Source: Myxococcaceae bacterium
GTDB taxonomy: Bacteria > Myxococcota > Myxococcia > Myxococcales > Myxococcaceae
DNA length: 51,212 nt
Assembly: GCA_019686135.1 (NCBI GenBank)
Contig: JADGHL010000023.1
Coordinates: forward strand, 1 to 51,212
Direction of reading: 5' to 3'
In this document: piece by piece, positions 16,716 to 27,200 of the stretch
Position numbering within the stretch: position 1 is the first letter of the stretch
How the letters are laid out: each line of letters opens with the position of its first letter
The notes under the pieces: model-generated
Told to the model about the DNA's origin: nothing
What the model saw: only the letters and a program-made list of their open reading frames with translations
The model's database searches: none
Made by a program: the position numbers and the translations under genes

Positions 16716-17676
16716 TCGCAGGCGCGGGCGGGGGCGTGGTGCGGTCGACGAGCAGGTAGGCGAAGTCCAGCGCGCGCGCGCAGTCGTCCGGGGTCATCTC
16801 CGCCCGGGCGAACTTCACCAGGTCCGCCTGCTCGAGGAGGCGGGCGAAGTCCTCGCGCGGCAGCCCGGGCGCGGGGACGTCACGGAGCGCGGTGATCAGC
16901 TCGGTGGTGGTGAGGTCCAGCGCCTCGACGCCGAAGCGTTCGCCCACGTAGCCACGGATGATGTCGGTGAGCCGGCTGTAGAACTCCTTGATGCGCCCCT
17001 GGGCGGGGAGGCGCTCGGCGCGGAGCTCGTCCAGCATCTTCCGGGTGCGCTGGTCGAGCGGGAGCGGCGGGCCCTGGGGAACCTCGGCGGCGGGGCGCGG
17101 GCGCTTCCACCAGCGGTACGCCGCGTACACCAGCGCGGCCACGGCGGCCGCCGCCAACAGCGCCCAGATGAGCGCGTAGCTGGGCACCGGGAGCGGTTCG
17201 GGCGGACGGATGTCGTAAAGGTCCTGGCCGTTCTTCGCGTCCGCGTCCCGGATGGTGGGGGCCACCTCCACCGTCGCGGTGTCCGAGGAGTAGCTGCGCA
17301 CGCCTTCGGCGGAGGTGACCTCGAACTGCAGCGCCGGGAGCGTGCGCTGGCCGAGCTCGAAGGCGGACATCTTCAGCGTGAACACCGTGGTGGCGGTGTC
17401 ACCCGAATCGTTCCGCCGGCGCTCCTGTCCGAGCAGCTCGAAATCGCCCCACTCCGCCGGCAGGTGCAGCTCCCATCGTTCGCCGCGCGCGTGCGTGACG
17501 GTGACCGTGCGGGTGAACGGTTCGCCGAGGTGGACGGTGCGCGGCTCCACCGACTGGGTGATCGACAGCGGCTTCGCGGTCGCGACCGTCCCCGCATCCG
17601 TGGCGAATGTTCCGGACGCCCACAGGAGCGCGGCGACCACGCCGGCCGCCCGGAACGTGCGGACGCGACCGTTCAC
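16690..17676 (-). CDS. Bat-operon membrane protein of unknown function (beta domain, one TM, helical tail)
   Basis: A 328-aa protein starting with GTG at 17676, overlapping the stop of the DUF58 gene (GTGA). It has a signal peptide (ending near ASGTFA), then a beta-rich periplasmic domain resembling a BatD repeat (SVEPRTVHLGEPFTRTVTV, residues about 38-155). A membrane helix lies around residues 168-190 (LIWALLAAAAVAALVYAAYRWW), followed by a helical cytoplasmic part containing TRKMLDELRAERLPAQGRIKEFYSRL in two segments and ending Pro-rich. The architecture is that of a short BatD-like protein. Genes of this type often occur between DUF58 and batA. The likely role is partner of the VWA proteins; no enzymatic motif is seen. 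Confidence 0.8.
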   Translation of the reverse strand: MNGRVRTFRAAGVVAALLWASGTFATDAGTVATAKPLSITQSVEPRTVHLGEPFTRTVTVTHARGERWELHLPAEWGDFELLGQERRRNDSGDTATTVFTLKMSAFELGQRTLPALQFEVTSAEGVRSYSSDTATVEVAPTIRDADAKNGQDLYDIRPPEPLPVPSYALIWALLAAAAVAALVYAAYRWWKRPRPAAEVPQGPPLPLDQRTRKMLDELRAERLPAQGRIKEFYSRLTDIIRGYVGERFGVEALDLTTTELITALRDVPAPGLPREDFARLLEQADLVKFARAEMTPDDCARALDFAYLLVDRTTPPPAPANGNEPPLR

Positions 17677-18554
17677 GCCGCCATCCTCCGCGACCGCATC
17701 CGGAAGAAGCGGGCGAGCGCGTTGACGTACTCCTCGCCGGCCCTGAGCTCGACGTGGTCCAGCTCCAACTTCTTGAACAGGCGGCGCCGCTCGTCGCGCC
17801 CGCTCTGCATCAGCCGCGCGAACTCCCCGCGCACCAGCGGATCCGAGGTGTCGACGATGAGGCGCTCGCCCGTCTCGGGGTCCTCCATCATCACCATCCC
17901 CAGCTTCGGGAAGGTCTCCTCCATCGGATCGGAGATGACCACCGGCACGAGATCGTGCTTCTGCGAGACGATCCGCAGCGGCTTTTCGATGTCCTGCACG
18001 AGGAAGTCCGAGATGAGGAAGGTGACGGTCTTCCGTTTGGCGATCCGCGACAGGTAGTTGAGCCCGGCGCCCAGGTCGGTCCCGCGTCCCTGGGGCTTGA
18101 AGGCGAGGATGTCCGTCACCACGCGGAGCACGTGCTTGCGGCCCTTCTTCGGTGGGATGACGTGCTCCACGCGGTCGGAGAAGAGGATGAGCCCCACCCG
18201 GTCGTTGTTGGCGATGGCACTGAAGGCGATCTGCGCGGCGACCTCGGCGGCGATCTCGGACTTGGACTGGCCGCGGGAGGCGAACTCCTTGGAGGCGGAG
18301 ACGTCCACCAGGAGCATCACCGTGAGCTCGCGCTCTTCGGTGAAGACCTTCACGTAGGCGTCGTTCATCCGCGCCGTGACGTTCCAGTCGATGGTGCGGA
18401 TCTCGTCGCCCGGCTGGTACTGGCGGACCTCGCTGAAGGCCATCCCGCGGCCCTTGAACACCGAGTGGTACTGGCCGGCGAGCGTGTCCGAGACGGCCTT
18501 GCGCGTCGCGATCTCCAGCTTGCGGATCCGCTTGATCAGGTCGGCGGCGAGCAT
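17673..18554 (-). CDS. DUF58 family protein (VWA-like, Bat operon)
   Basis: A 293-aa cytosolic protein. It carries the DUF58 signature GMAFSEVRQYQPGDEIRTIDWN (split here as GMAFSEVRQYQPGD and IRTIDWN, residues about 37-60), then a VWA-like domain with DVSAS (about residue 84) and GTDLGAGL. It ends with a basic helical region (FRMRSRRMAA). DUF58 proteins are regularly encoded next to MoxR ATPases and are thought to be their partner or substrate adaptor. It begins 26 bp after moxR and overlaps the following gene by four bases. Confidence 0.92.
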   Translation of the reverse strand: MLAADLIKRIRKLEIATRKAVSDTLAGQYHSVFKGRGMAFSEVRQYQPGDEIRTIDWNVTARMNDAYVKVFTEERELTVMLLVDVSASKEFASRGQSKSEIAAEVAAQIAFSAIANNDRVGLILFSDRVEHVIPPKKGRKHVLRVVTDILAFKPQGRGTDLGAGLNYLSRIAKRKTVTFLISDFLVQDIEKPLRIVSQKHDLVPVVISDPMEETFPKLGMVMMEDPETGERLIVDTSDPLVRGEFARLMQSGRDERRRLFKKLELDHVELRAGEEYVNALARFFRMRSRRMAA

Positions 18555-18580
18555 GTCGGACGGGGCCCTGCGACTTCGGG

Positions 18581-19570
<990 letters not shown>

Positions 19571-19595
19571 GATCCCCTCCGTTCCGCGGGGGCGG

Positions 19596-19624
19596 ATGCT
19601 AGGGGTTGGGTTGACGCGTCACAA
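19596..19624 (-). promoter_or_regulatory. Candidate sigma-70-type promoter and TGACGCGTCA palindrome before moxR
   Basis: On the minus strand TTGTGA (19624-19619) and TAGCAT (19601-19596) are separated by 17 bases. Both match the consensus at four or more positions, and the -10 box lies about 26 bases before the moxR TTG. The perfect palindrome TGACGCGTCA (19612-19621) overlaps the -35 box, as an operator would. The promoter is inferred by eye only. Confidence 0.5.
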
Positions 19625-19657
19625 CAAAGGACCGCACGCGGGATTCCCTCGCGCGCG

Positions 19658-20194
19658 CTAGAACCACGTCCGCCAGCGCAGCCCGAAGCCGGGGGTGTAG
19701 CCCACGACGGTGTGCATCACCGCGCCGTCCTCGTCGAGAAAGTAGATCGTGGGGAAGGACGTGATCCGGTAGTCGCGCTGGATCCGGTCGTCGCCCAACA
19801 GGACGGGGTACTCCGCCCGGGCCGCCTGGACGAAGCGGTCGATCTCCGCGCGGTCCTGCCAGCTCAAGGCGACGCTGAGGACCTCGACCTCGTCCCCCAC
19901 CGCTTCGCGCAGATGGGAGATTGCCCCGGACTGGGCGCGGCACACGCCGCACCACGGCGCCCAGAACTCAATCACGACCTTCCGGCCGCGCAGGTCGGCC
20001 AGCCGCCAGGTCTTCCCGTGGAGATCGGTGAGCTCGAAGGCGGGCGCCGGTTCGCCTCCGGAGAGGAGCCGGCGCGTCTGCCAGGCCGTCACCGATGCGA
20101 ACACCAGCAGGACGATCGCCAGGTCCACCGCCCAGCGGACCCAGCGCCGCCCGCGCGCGGCCCGCCACTTCTCGAACACCGTCTTCCACCCCAT
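19658..20194 (-). CDS. TlpA/ResA-like membrane-anchored thioredoxin
   Basis: A 178-aa protein with an N-terminal membrane anchor (about residues 20-38, WAVDLAIVLLVFASVTAW) and a periplasmic TlpA-type thioredoxin fold. The redox motif is WCGVC in EFWAPWCGVCRAQ (Cys about residues 79 and 82), with the cis-Pro segment TSFPTIYFLDEDG. The role is reduction of periplasmic disulfides, often during cytochrome c maturation or protein repair. ATG at 20194 is chosen because AAGG lies nine bases upstream; an ATG three codons earlier has no such site. It ends 87 bp upstream of moxR, on the same strand, and is divergent from the ZIP transporter gene. Confidence 0.9.
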   Translation of the reverse strand: MGWKTVFEKWRAARGRRWVRWAVDLAIVLLVFASVTAWQTRRLLSGGEPAPAFELTDLHGKTWRLADLRGRKVVIEFWAPWCGVCRAQSGAISHLREAVGDEVEVLSVALSWQDRAEIDRFVQAARAEYPVLLGDDRIQRDYRITSFPTIYFLDEDGAVMHTVVGYTPGFGLRWRTWF

Positions 20195-20266
20195 GGCCCG
20201 CATCCTTAACACCGGCCCGCGCCCGCCCATCGACACCCCGTCCCCATCCGGCCTACGTCCCTTCGT

Positions 20267-20998
20267 GTGACCGCGCTCTATGCCCTGGCCAGCGTGGTGG
20301 TGGTGAGCCTGGCCTCCCTGGTGGGCGTGCTCGGCCTGTCGTGGAGCCCGGACCGCATCCGGAGAGTGGCGCGAAGCCTGGTGGCGTTCGCGGTGGGAGC
20401 GCTGTTGGGCGATGCCTTCATCCACCTGCTGCCGGCCGCGTACGCGCGCGGCAGACCGGGCGTCGTGTCCGCCTGGGTGCTGGGCGGTGTGGCCGTGTTC
20501 TTCGTCGTGGAGAAGCTCCTGCGCAGCGCGCGGATCAAGGTGCGCGGGATCGCCCCGGCCGTCGGGGTGAACCTCTTCGGCGACGGGCTCCACAACCTGA
20601 TCGACGGGATGCTGATCGGCGCGAGCTACCTCGCCTCCCCGGTGCTGGGGTTGTCCACCACCCTCGCGGTGCTGCTCCACGAGCTCCCCCAGGAGCTGGG
20701 CGACTTCGGGATCCTGGTCCACGGCGGGCTGTCCCCCGGGCACGCGGTGTTGTGGAACCTGCTCTCCGCGTCCGCCGCCATCGCCGGGACGACGATCGCC
20801 CTGCTCGTGGGAACGCAGGTGGCGTCCTTCGGCGTGGCGCTCCTGCCGCTGACCGCAGGTGGCTTCGTGTACATCGCGTGCGCGGATCTGATCCCCGACC
20901 TGCACGCCGCCTCCACGTCCCCCCGGGCGGCCACCACGCAGCTCCTCTGGATGTGCGCCGGGGCGGGCGTGATGTTCGCGCTGCTTGCGGTGGAATGA
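20267..20998 (+). CDS. ZIP family metal cation transporter
   Basis: A 243-aa membrane protein with about seven to eight helices. The two metal-site helices of ZIP proteins are intact: NLFGDGLHNLIDGMLIG (helix 4, HN..DG) and LLHELPQELGDFGIL (helix 5, HExPxExGD). It should import Zn2+ or a related divalent cation across the inner membrane. The start is GTG at 20267; no strong ribosome-binding site is seen. The long His-rich loop of many ZIP proteins is absent. The CoA-transferase gene follows 22 bp downstream on the same strand. A second, more divergent ZIP gene lies at 28285-29034. Confidence 0.92.
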   Translation: MTALYALASVVVVSLASLVGVLGLSWSPDRIRRVARSLVAFAVGALLGDAFIHLLPAAYARGRPGVVSAWVLGGVAVFFVVEKLLRSARIKVRGIAPAVGVNLFGDGLHNLIDGMLIGASYLASPVLGLSTTLAVLLHELPQELGDFGILVHGGLSPGHAVLWNLLSASAAIAGTTIALLVGTQVASFGVALLPLTAGGFVYIACADLIPDLHAASTSPRAATTQLLWMCAGAGVMFALLAVE

Positions 20999-21020
20999 CG
21001 CCGTGGATTAGGGGCGGCCC

Positions 21021-22226
21021 ATGAGCACTCCGTTGCGCGGACTGCGCGTCCTCGATCTCTCGCGCGTCCTCTCCGGCCCCTTCTGCACGATGAACCTGGG
21101 CGACATGGGGGCGGACGTCATCAAGGTGGAGGATCCGGCCCACGGGGACGACACCCGCGCGTTCGGGCCGCCGTTCGTCAACGGCGTCTCCACCTACTTT
21201 CTGTCGATCAACCGCAACAAGCGCTCGCTGGCGGTGAACCTCAAGAGCCGCGACGGCGCCGGATTGGTCCAGCGGCTCGCAGCAGAGAGCGACGTGCTGG
21301 TGGAGAACTTCCGGCCGGGCGTGGCCGAGCGGCTCGGCCTGGGGCCGGACACGCTGCGCGCGCAGAACCCCCGCCTCATCTACTGTTCGATCAGCGGCTT
21401 CGGCCACCGCGGGCTTCAACCGTACACGCACCTGCCCGGATATGACGTGGTGGTGCAGGGGCTCAGCGGCCTGCAGCACCTCACCGGCGAACCCGAACGC
21501 CCGGCGATGAAGGTGGGCGTGTCGATCAGCGATCTGCTCTCCGGGATGACGGCGTTCCAGGCGATCCTCCTGGCGCTGTACGAACGGGAGCGCACCGGCG
21601 AGGGCAAGGTGGTGGACGTGTCGATGCTGGACGCCACGACCCAGGTGCTGACGTTCCAGGCCACCGCGCACCTCATCGCCGGCCGCAGCCCGATGCGGAT
21701 GGGGAACCGGCACCCGTCCATCGCGCCCTACGAGGCCTTCGAGGCGTCGGACGGCTGGTTCAACGTGGCGGTGGGCAACGACGCGCAGTTCCGGCGGTTG
21801 TGCGAGCTGCTCGGTCAGCCGCAGCTTTCGGAGGACACGCGCTTCTGCGAGAACCGCCTGCGGGTGGAGAACCGCGACGCGCTGGTGGAGATCCTCTCCG
21901 GGCACTTCCGCACGGCGCCGGTCGCCGAGTGGCTGCAGCGTCTGGAGAAGGAAGGAATCCCGGCGGGCCCGATCAACGATCTACCGACCGCGCTGGCGCA
22001 CCCGCAATTGAAGGCGCGCGGGATGATCGCCACCGTGGAACACCCCGACGCCGGCGAGGTGCGGATGCTGGGGTCGCCGCTTCTGGCCGCGGTGCAGGAC
22101 ACACCGGCCTTCCGCCCGCCCCCGCGCCTGGGCGAGCACACGCGGGAGATCCTCCACGACCTGCTGGGGCTGGACACCGCGGAGATCGACCGGCTGGTGG
22201 CGGACGGCACCGTGGCCGCGCGCTGA
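21021..22226 (+). CDS. Class III CoA-transferase (CaiB/BaiF family)
   Basis: A 401-aa soluble enzyme. Family motifs run through its length: GLRVLDLSRVLSGPFCTM at the N-terminus, GADVIKVEDP, then NRNKRSLAVNLKS, VLVENFRPG and YCSISGFG. The catalytic Asp lies in GVSISDLLSGM (about residue 174), and the usual GNRHPSIAPYEAF follows. These enzymes move CoA between carboxylic acids through a glutamyl/aspartyl-anhydride intermediate. The substrate cannot be deduced. It follows the ZIP gene by 22 bp and is convergent with the YdeI-like gene. Confidence 0.94.
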   Translation: MSTPLRGLRVLDLSRVLSGPFCTMNLGDMGADVIKVEDPAHGDDTRAFGPPFVNGVSTYFLSINRNKRSLAVNLKSRDGAGLVQRLAAESDVLVENFRPGVAERLGLGPDTLRAQNPRLIYCSISGFGHRGLQPYTHLPGYDVVVQGLSGLQHLTGEPERPAMKVGVSISDLLSGMTAFQAILLALYERERTGEGKVVDVSMLDATTQVLTFQATAHLIAGRSPMRMGNRHPSIAPYEAFEASDGWFNVAVGNDAQFRRLCELLGQPQLSEDTRFCENRLRVENRDALVEILSGHFRTAPVAEWLQRLEKEGIPAGPINDLPTALAHPQLKARGMIATVEHPDAGEVRMLGSPLLAAVQDTPAFRPPPRLGEHTREILHDLLGLDTAEIDRLVADGTVAAR

Positions 22227-22244
22227 GCGACGGAAGAAGCCGGC

Positions 22245-22868
22245 TTATGCCCTGCGTTGGTACTTCCAGTTCCGGGGCTTGCCGGCGGCGATCCACTCCA
22301 GCGCCTGGGCGACTCGGCGGTCGCGCGTTGCCTCCGTCTTCGCCTCCTCGAACCACAGCAGGTACTCGCGCCGGTGACTGGGCGGGAGCTTGTCGAAGCC
22401 GGCGTTCGCCTGCGGGTTCTTCGTCAGCGCTTCCTTGAAATACGCCGGCATGCTCGGCGAGGGGCGCGTGCGGTGGACTGACTTGTTCGGCAGCGTCTTC
22501 ACGCCGGCCTCGTTCAGCGCGATCGCCTCCTTAAGGTACGCGGTCAGGACGCGGTCCGGGGGCAGATCCTTCTTAGAGGTGATCCGCCCGAAGTGGCCCA
22601 TCGAGCTGTTCGCGCCGTTGGTGAGGAGCTTCTTCGCGTCCTTCATGTGCGCGGCATCCCAGAACCCAAAGACCGCGTGCGCCTTGAAGGCGGCCATCAT
22701 GCAGAGCGGCCGCCCCCGGTACGTGAAGTAGGGCATGTTCCACTTGATCGTCTCTTCGATGTCGGGGTGCGCTTTGTGAACGAGCTTGCGGAGGTGTTCG
22801 AGGATCGGCCGGGCGAACTCGGCCTGCCGGGCGAGATAGGCATCGACGCGGGGATCGGTGTGGGGCAT
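22245..22868 (-). CDS. YdeI/OmpD-associated family protein (DUF1801 plus OmdA-like domain)
   Basis: A 207-aa soluble protein. The N-terminal half is a DUF1801 domain (EETIKWNMPYFTYRGRPLCMM, AHAVFGFWDA). The C-terminal half is the OmdA-like bacteriocin-protection region (MPAYFKEALTKNPQA, LPPSHRREYLLWFEEAKT, WKYQRRA at the end). Function is poorly known; relatives have been tied to peptide stress or envelope protection. The stop lies inside a 10-bp palindrome AAGCCGGCTT (22237-22246) at the junction with the convergent CoA-transferase gene. The GNAT-like gene ends 67 bp upstream on the same strand. Confidence 0.88.
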   Translation of the reverse strand: MPHTDPRVDAYLARQAEFARPILEHLRKLVHKAHPDIEETIKWNMPYFTYRGRPLCMMAAFKAHAVFGFWDAAHMKDAKKLLTNGANSSMGHFGRITSKKDLPPDRVLTAYLKEAIALNEAGVKTLPNKSVHRTRPSPSMPAYFKEALTKNPQANAGFDKLPPSHRREYLLWFEEAKTEATRDRRVAQALEWIAAGKPRNWKYQRRA

Positions 22869-22935
22869 GGCGCGGATACTACTGCGGGAGATCCGCCGCC
22901 TCGCGGGCGATTGACGGCGCGGGCCGTGCCCGCCA

Positions 22936-24096
22936 TCACCGCCCGGGCAACGGCCTGAGCCCGGCGATCTCCTCACCGCGGGCGAAGTCCTGCTCCAGCG
23001 CGGCGCGCTCCCGGCGGATGAAGGCGCGCACCGCCCGATCGAGCTGGGGATCGAAGATCCGATGGACGCTGTGCACCGGCGTGGGGACGAAGCCGCGCGC
23101 AATCTTGTGCTCGCCGCCCGCGCCGGGCTCGAACACCGTCCGCCCCAGGCGGATGCACTCGTCGATCGAGTGGTACATGCAGACGTTGAAGTGCAGAAAG
23201 GGGTGCTCCTCGAAGCAGCCCCAGTACCGGCCATAGAGCCGGTCGCCGTGCGCCAGGTTGAACGCGCCGGCGATCACCTTCCCGCCGCGCACCGCCTCCA
23301 CCAGCTCCACCTGATCCGGGAGCGCGCGAAAGACACGGTGGAAGAAGTCACGCCGAAGCTGCAGGTGGCCCCACGGGTGGCGGAGGTTGGTCGCCTCGTA
23401 GAAGCGCCACGCGCGCTCGGCGTGCTCCGGCCCCAGCTCCGCGCCACGGACGGTGCGTAGGGAGATCCCCTGCCCCGCCGCCGCCGCGCGCTCGCGCTTG
23501 AGCTGGTGGCGGCGCTTCGAGGTGAACCGCGCGAGGAAGTCGTCCCAGGTGCGGTAGCCGGCGTTGCGCCAGTGGTACTGCTCGGTGAGGCGGTGCGCGA
23601 AGTCGTGGCGTTCGGCGATGGCGCGCGCGTCCTCCTCGGGCGGATAGAGGATGTGGACGCCGGAGCAGCCTTCCTCCCGGGCGTACTCAATCGCCGCGCG
23701 CACCAGCGCATCGACGAGCGCGGCGCGATCCTCGCCTTCGGCGGTAAGGAAGCGCGGCGCGGTGGCGGGGCTCAGCGGCACCCCGACGAGCAGCTTGGGG
23801 TAGTACATAATCCCGAGCTCTTGGGCGGCGTTCGCCCAGCCGAAGTCGTAGATGTACTCACCCATCGAGTGGAACTTCCGGTACGCAGGCGCCGCGGCGA
23901 CCAGCTTTCGGCCGCGCCAGAGCGTCAGGTGCGCCGGCGCCCACCCTGTCTCCTCAGAAGCGCTTCCGGACGCCTCCAGTGCATGAATCCAACTCCACTG
24001 GATGAAGGGGATAGATTTTGCGCCGCCGAGGCCGTCCCAGGCCTCGGCGTCAACATCCGAGATAGATTCGAGCACTCGTAGGTGCGTGGAATTCAC
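22936..24096 (-). CDS. Peptidogalycan/FemAB-like GNAT family protein (DUF482 type)
   Basis: A 386-aa soluble protein. It contains features of the family once called peptidogalycan biosynthesis/recognition proteins: FIQWSWIHALEASG near the N-terminus, central TSKRRHQLKRERAA, and a C-terminal acyltransferase fold with HLQLRRDFFHRVF, YGRYWGCFEEHPFLHFNVCMY and EPGAGGEHKIARGF. The expected activity is acyl or aminoacyl transfer, but the natural substrate is unknown. It starts at GTG 24096; no good ribosome-binding site is seen and the region before it is AT-rich for this DNA. It is divergent from the large CARDB protein gene. Confidence 0.87.
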   Translation of the reverse strand: MNSTHLRVLESISDVDAEAWDGLGGAKSIPFIQWSWIHALEASGSASEETGWAPAHLTLWRGRKLVAAAPAYRKFHSMGEYIYDFGWANAAQELGIMYYPKLLVGVPLSPATAPRFLTAEGEDRAALVDALVRAAIEYAREEGCSGVHILYPPEEDARAIAERHDFAHRLTEQYHWRNAGYRTWDDFLARFTSKRRHQLKRERAAAAGQGISLRTVRGAELGPEHAERAWRFYEATNLRHPWGHLQLRRDFFHRVFRALPDQVELVEAVRGGKVIAGAFNLAHGDRLYGRYWGCFEEHPFLHFNVCMYHSIDECIRLGRTVFEPGAGGEHKIARGFVPTPVHSVHRIFDPQLDRAVRAFIRRERAALEQDFARGEEIAGLRPLPGR

Positions 24097-24241
24097 GGAA
24101 ATTCTCGCCGCTCAGCGTCATCCGCCGGGCGGCCGAGCCCTGCGATCGAGCCCTTGACCCACAGTAAGGGATCCCGGACCATTCCGCCGCCATTTCGCCG
24201 GGCGGCCTTCCCGGCTTCTCCATTTGAAGGACGCGGCTCCC

Positions 24242-27200
24242 ATGCTCCAACCCTCGCGTTACATCGCCGGCCTCGCCGCCGCACTGGTCTCGTTCTCTGC
24301 CTGGGCGACCCATGCGGTTCCTCCCATCAACCTCGGCCAAAGTTTTTTTGGCAACCCGGTCCCGGTGGGTACGGTGATTCCGGCCGGTGCGTCCGTCACC
24401 CTGACAGGGGACGCCCCTTTGGAGACCTGCGGCTCCAACTACGTGATGGAGTACGAGGTCCGGCTCGCGTCGGTCGCCTTCACCAACACCCCGACCCATT
24501 TCTCGCCCCCCGCATCCCCGACCTGCAGCATGGACTGGCCTATGCCGGTGACGATCAGCGGGCTGGTGCCAGGCAACTATCACTGGCAGGTGCGACTCAA
24601 TACCGGGTTCGCGATCTCAACCTGGGTGCAGTTCAACGGCGGAAACATTGGCTTCGCGTTTGCCCCGCCGAACACTCCGGATATCGTCGTCAACACTGTC
24701 CAGTTGAACCAGACCAACCCCGACCCGGCGGGGAACACGCTCGCCTTCAATATCGACGCGTTTTTTGAAGACCGGGGCAGCGCCGCCGCCGGACCGTTCA
24801 CATGGAAGGCGTACCTTTCCACGGACAAGACGCTGCAGCCGGGGACGGACCAACTGATCTTCACCTCCACGACACCCATCACGGTTCCGGCCAACACAGC
24901 GAACTTCCTGGACTCGTCCGGCGTGATCACCCTCAACCCGCGGCCGCCGCCGGGCGCCTACTACGTGCTCGTCGAGGCCGACGTCAGCAACACGGTCGCC
25001 GAGTTCGACGAGACCAACAACATCGGCAGCACACCGAACTACTTCGTGAACGGGATCGACTACGTGGCCACGTCGATCTCCAACGGGCCCAGCACTGCGG
25101 GCCCGGGAAGCCAGATCACCCTCACTCCGGACTTCTTCAACCAGGGCATCGAGGGCGCCGGCCCGAACGGGACGCCGGGCACCGTGGAGTTCGCGATCTA
25201 CGCCAGCCGCGACCAGAACCTCGATTCGGGCGATGAAGAGCTGACCCGGGTCACCGTGAACAACTTCGGTGGCGCGCAGCAGTACAACACGCCCGTCACC
25301 TTCACGCTCCCGGCGGGGATCTCCGGCGGCGACGTCTACTGGATCCTCAAGGTCGATCCGGAGATCAAGAACCCACTCAACCCGAACCCCACCGTCGAGG
25401 CGCTCGAGAACAACAACGTGGCGGTCTCGACGGCCACCACACACATCACCCAGGCGGACCTGCAGGCTAACTTCGCCGACCTGGTGGATCCGGTTCTCGG
25501 TCAGCCCATCCGGAAGGCGGACTTCGGTGAGCCGGCGCGCTTCCTCATCGAGGCCGAGAACGTCGGCGACTTCGCCGCGCCCGCCTCCCACGTGAGCGTG
25601 ATCCTCTCCACCAACAACATCCTCTCGCTGCAGGTCGACCCGCGGGTTGCGGATGTGCCGGTGGGCCCGCTGGGCACCGCGCCCAATAACAAGACCATCT
25701 TCGACATCACCGTCACCCTGCCGACGATGATCAACGGCCAAGCGCTGCAGACGGGCGACTACTACTTCTTCGTCCAGCTCGACTCCTACAACGTCATCAA
25801 CGAGCTGAACGAGCAGAACAACACGCGGCTCGTCATCGGCCCTGTGCGGATCCGCACGCCGGAGGCCGACTACGCTGCGATCAAGGTGCAGGCGCCGCCG
25901 CAGGCCGCGGGCGGTGAGACCATCACGCTCTCCCGCACCTTCGCCAACCTCGGCACCGACGATGGCCCGGCCACGACCTACCGCTGCTTCGCCTCGGTGA
26001 ACAACATCATCACGCAGCAGGACTACCCGCTGACCTTCGTCGCCGAGGACGGCACCACTTCCAGCGAGGAGCCGCTTCAGCTGGCCAGGGGCGGACGCGA
26101 CAGCACGGTGGAGCTCGTCCGCTTCCCGGGGAACATCCCCACCGGCCAGTACTACATCGGCTGCGTGGTGGATCCGGACGGCACCGTCGCCGAGCTCGAA
26201 GAGTCCAACAACGCGGCGGTGACCAGCGACACGGTCTCGGTGAGCGCGCAGAGCTTCCAGATCGTCACGGCGCAGCTGCCGGACGCGATCCTGGGGATGC
26301 CGTACGCGTTCAAGCTGGCCACAGTGAACGCGCCGGGCCCGATCGTCTGGAGCATCCCCGGGAACGCGCCCGAGGGGGTGTCTCTGAGCACCGACGGTAC
26401 GCTCTCCGGGACGCCCACCGCCCTCGGCCTGACGACCTTCACCGTCGAGGCGACGAGCGGCGGCTTCACCGCCACGCGGGTCCTGGTTCAGCGCGTGCTC
26501 CCCTCCACCACCGAGCTCGCCGTCACCACCGACAACCTCCCGCCCGTCGTCAACAGCACCAGCCTCCCCTACCAGGGCGCCCTCTCCGCCAGCGGCGGCG
26601 CCGCTCCCTACACCTGGTCCATCCTCAGCGGGAAGCTCCCCAACGGCCTGTCGCTCGACGCCGGCACCGGCCTCATCTCCGGCACGCCCAAGCCCGGCCT
26701 TCCCAACGGTGAGTCCACCCTCACCGTCCAGGTCCGCGATGTCTTGGGCGGCGTCGCCACCCGCGCGCTGAAGGTCCGCGTGCTCGCTCCCGGTGCCCTC
26801 ACCATCACCACCCTGTCGCTCCCCGACGCGCTGGTGGGCAGCAACTACCTCATCGACCTCGCCGCGGCCGTCGCAGGCGGTGGCGTGCTCTCCACCCCGC
26901 TCGAGTGGTCCGTCATCTCCGGCAGGCTGCCGGATGGCCTGACCCTCTCCACCCACACCGACGGCGCCACCGGCCTCATCACCGGTGTCCCCACCGTCGC
27001 CGGCACCTTCCCGTTCACCGTCCAGGTCCGTGACGCGGACAACCGCACCGACACCATCGACTTCGTCGTCCGCATCTACACGAACGCGCTCAAGGTCATC
27101 TGGGCCGCGCCGCCGCCCGCCGTCATCCACCCGGGCGATGCGCTCAACCTGCAGGTCACTGCCTCTGGCGGCGTGGGCGGCGCCACCTACCGCCTCTACT

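Noticed and set aside
24617-27130. Long open frame of 837 codons on the minus strand opposite the CARDB gene
   Set aside because: The translation is a low-complexity mix of Arg, Gly, Val, Asp and Glu without domains; it is a shadow caused by high GC third positions of the real plus-strand gene.
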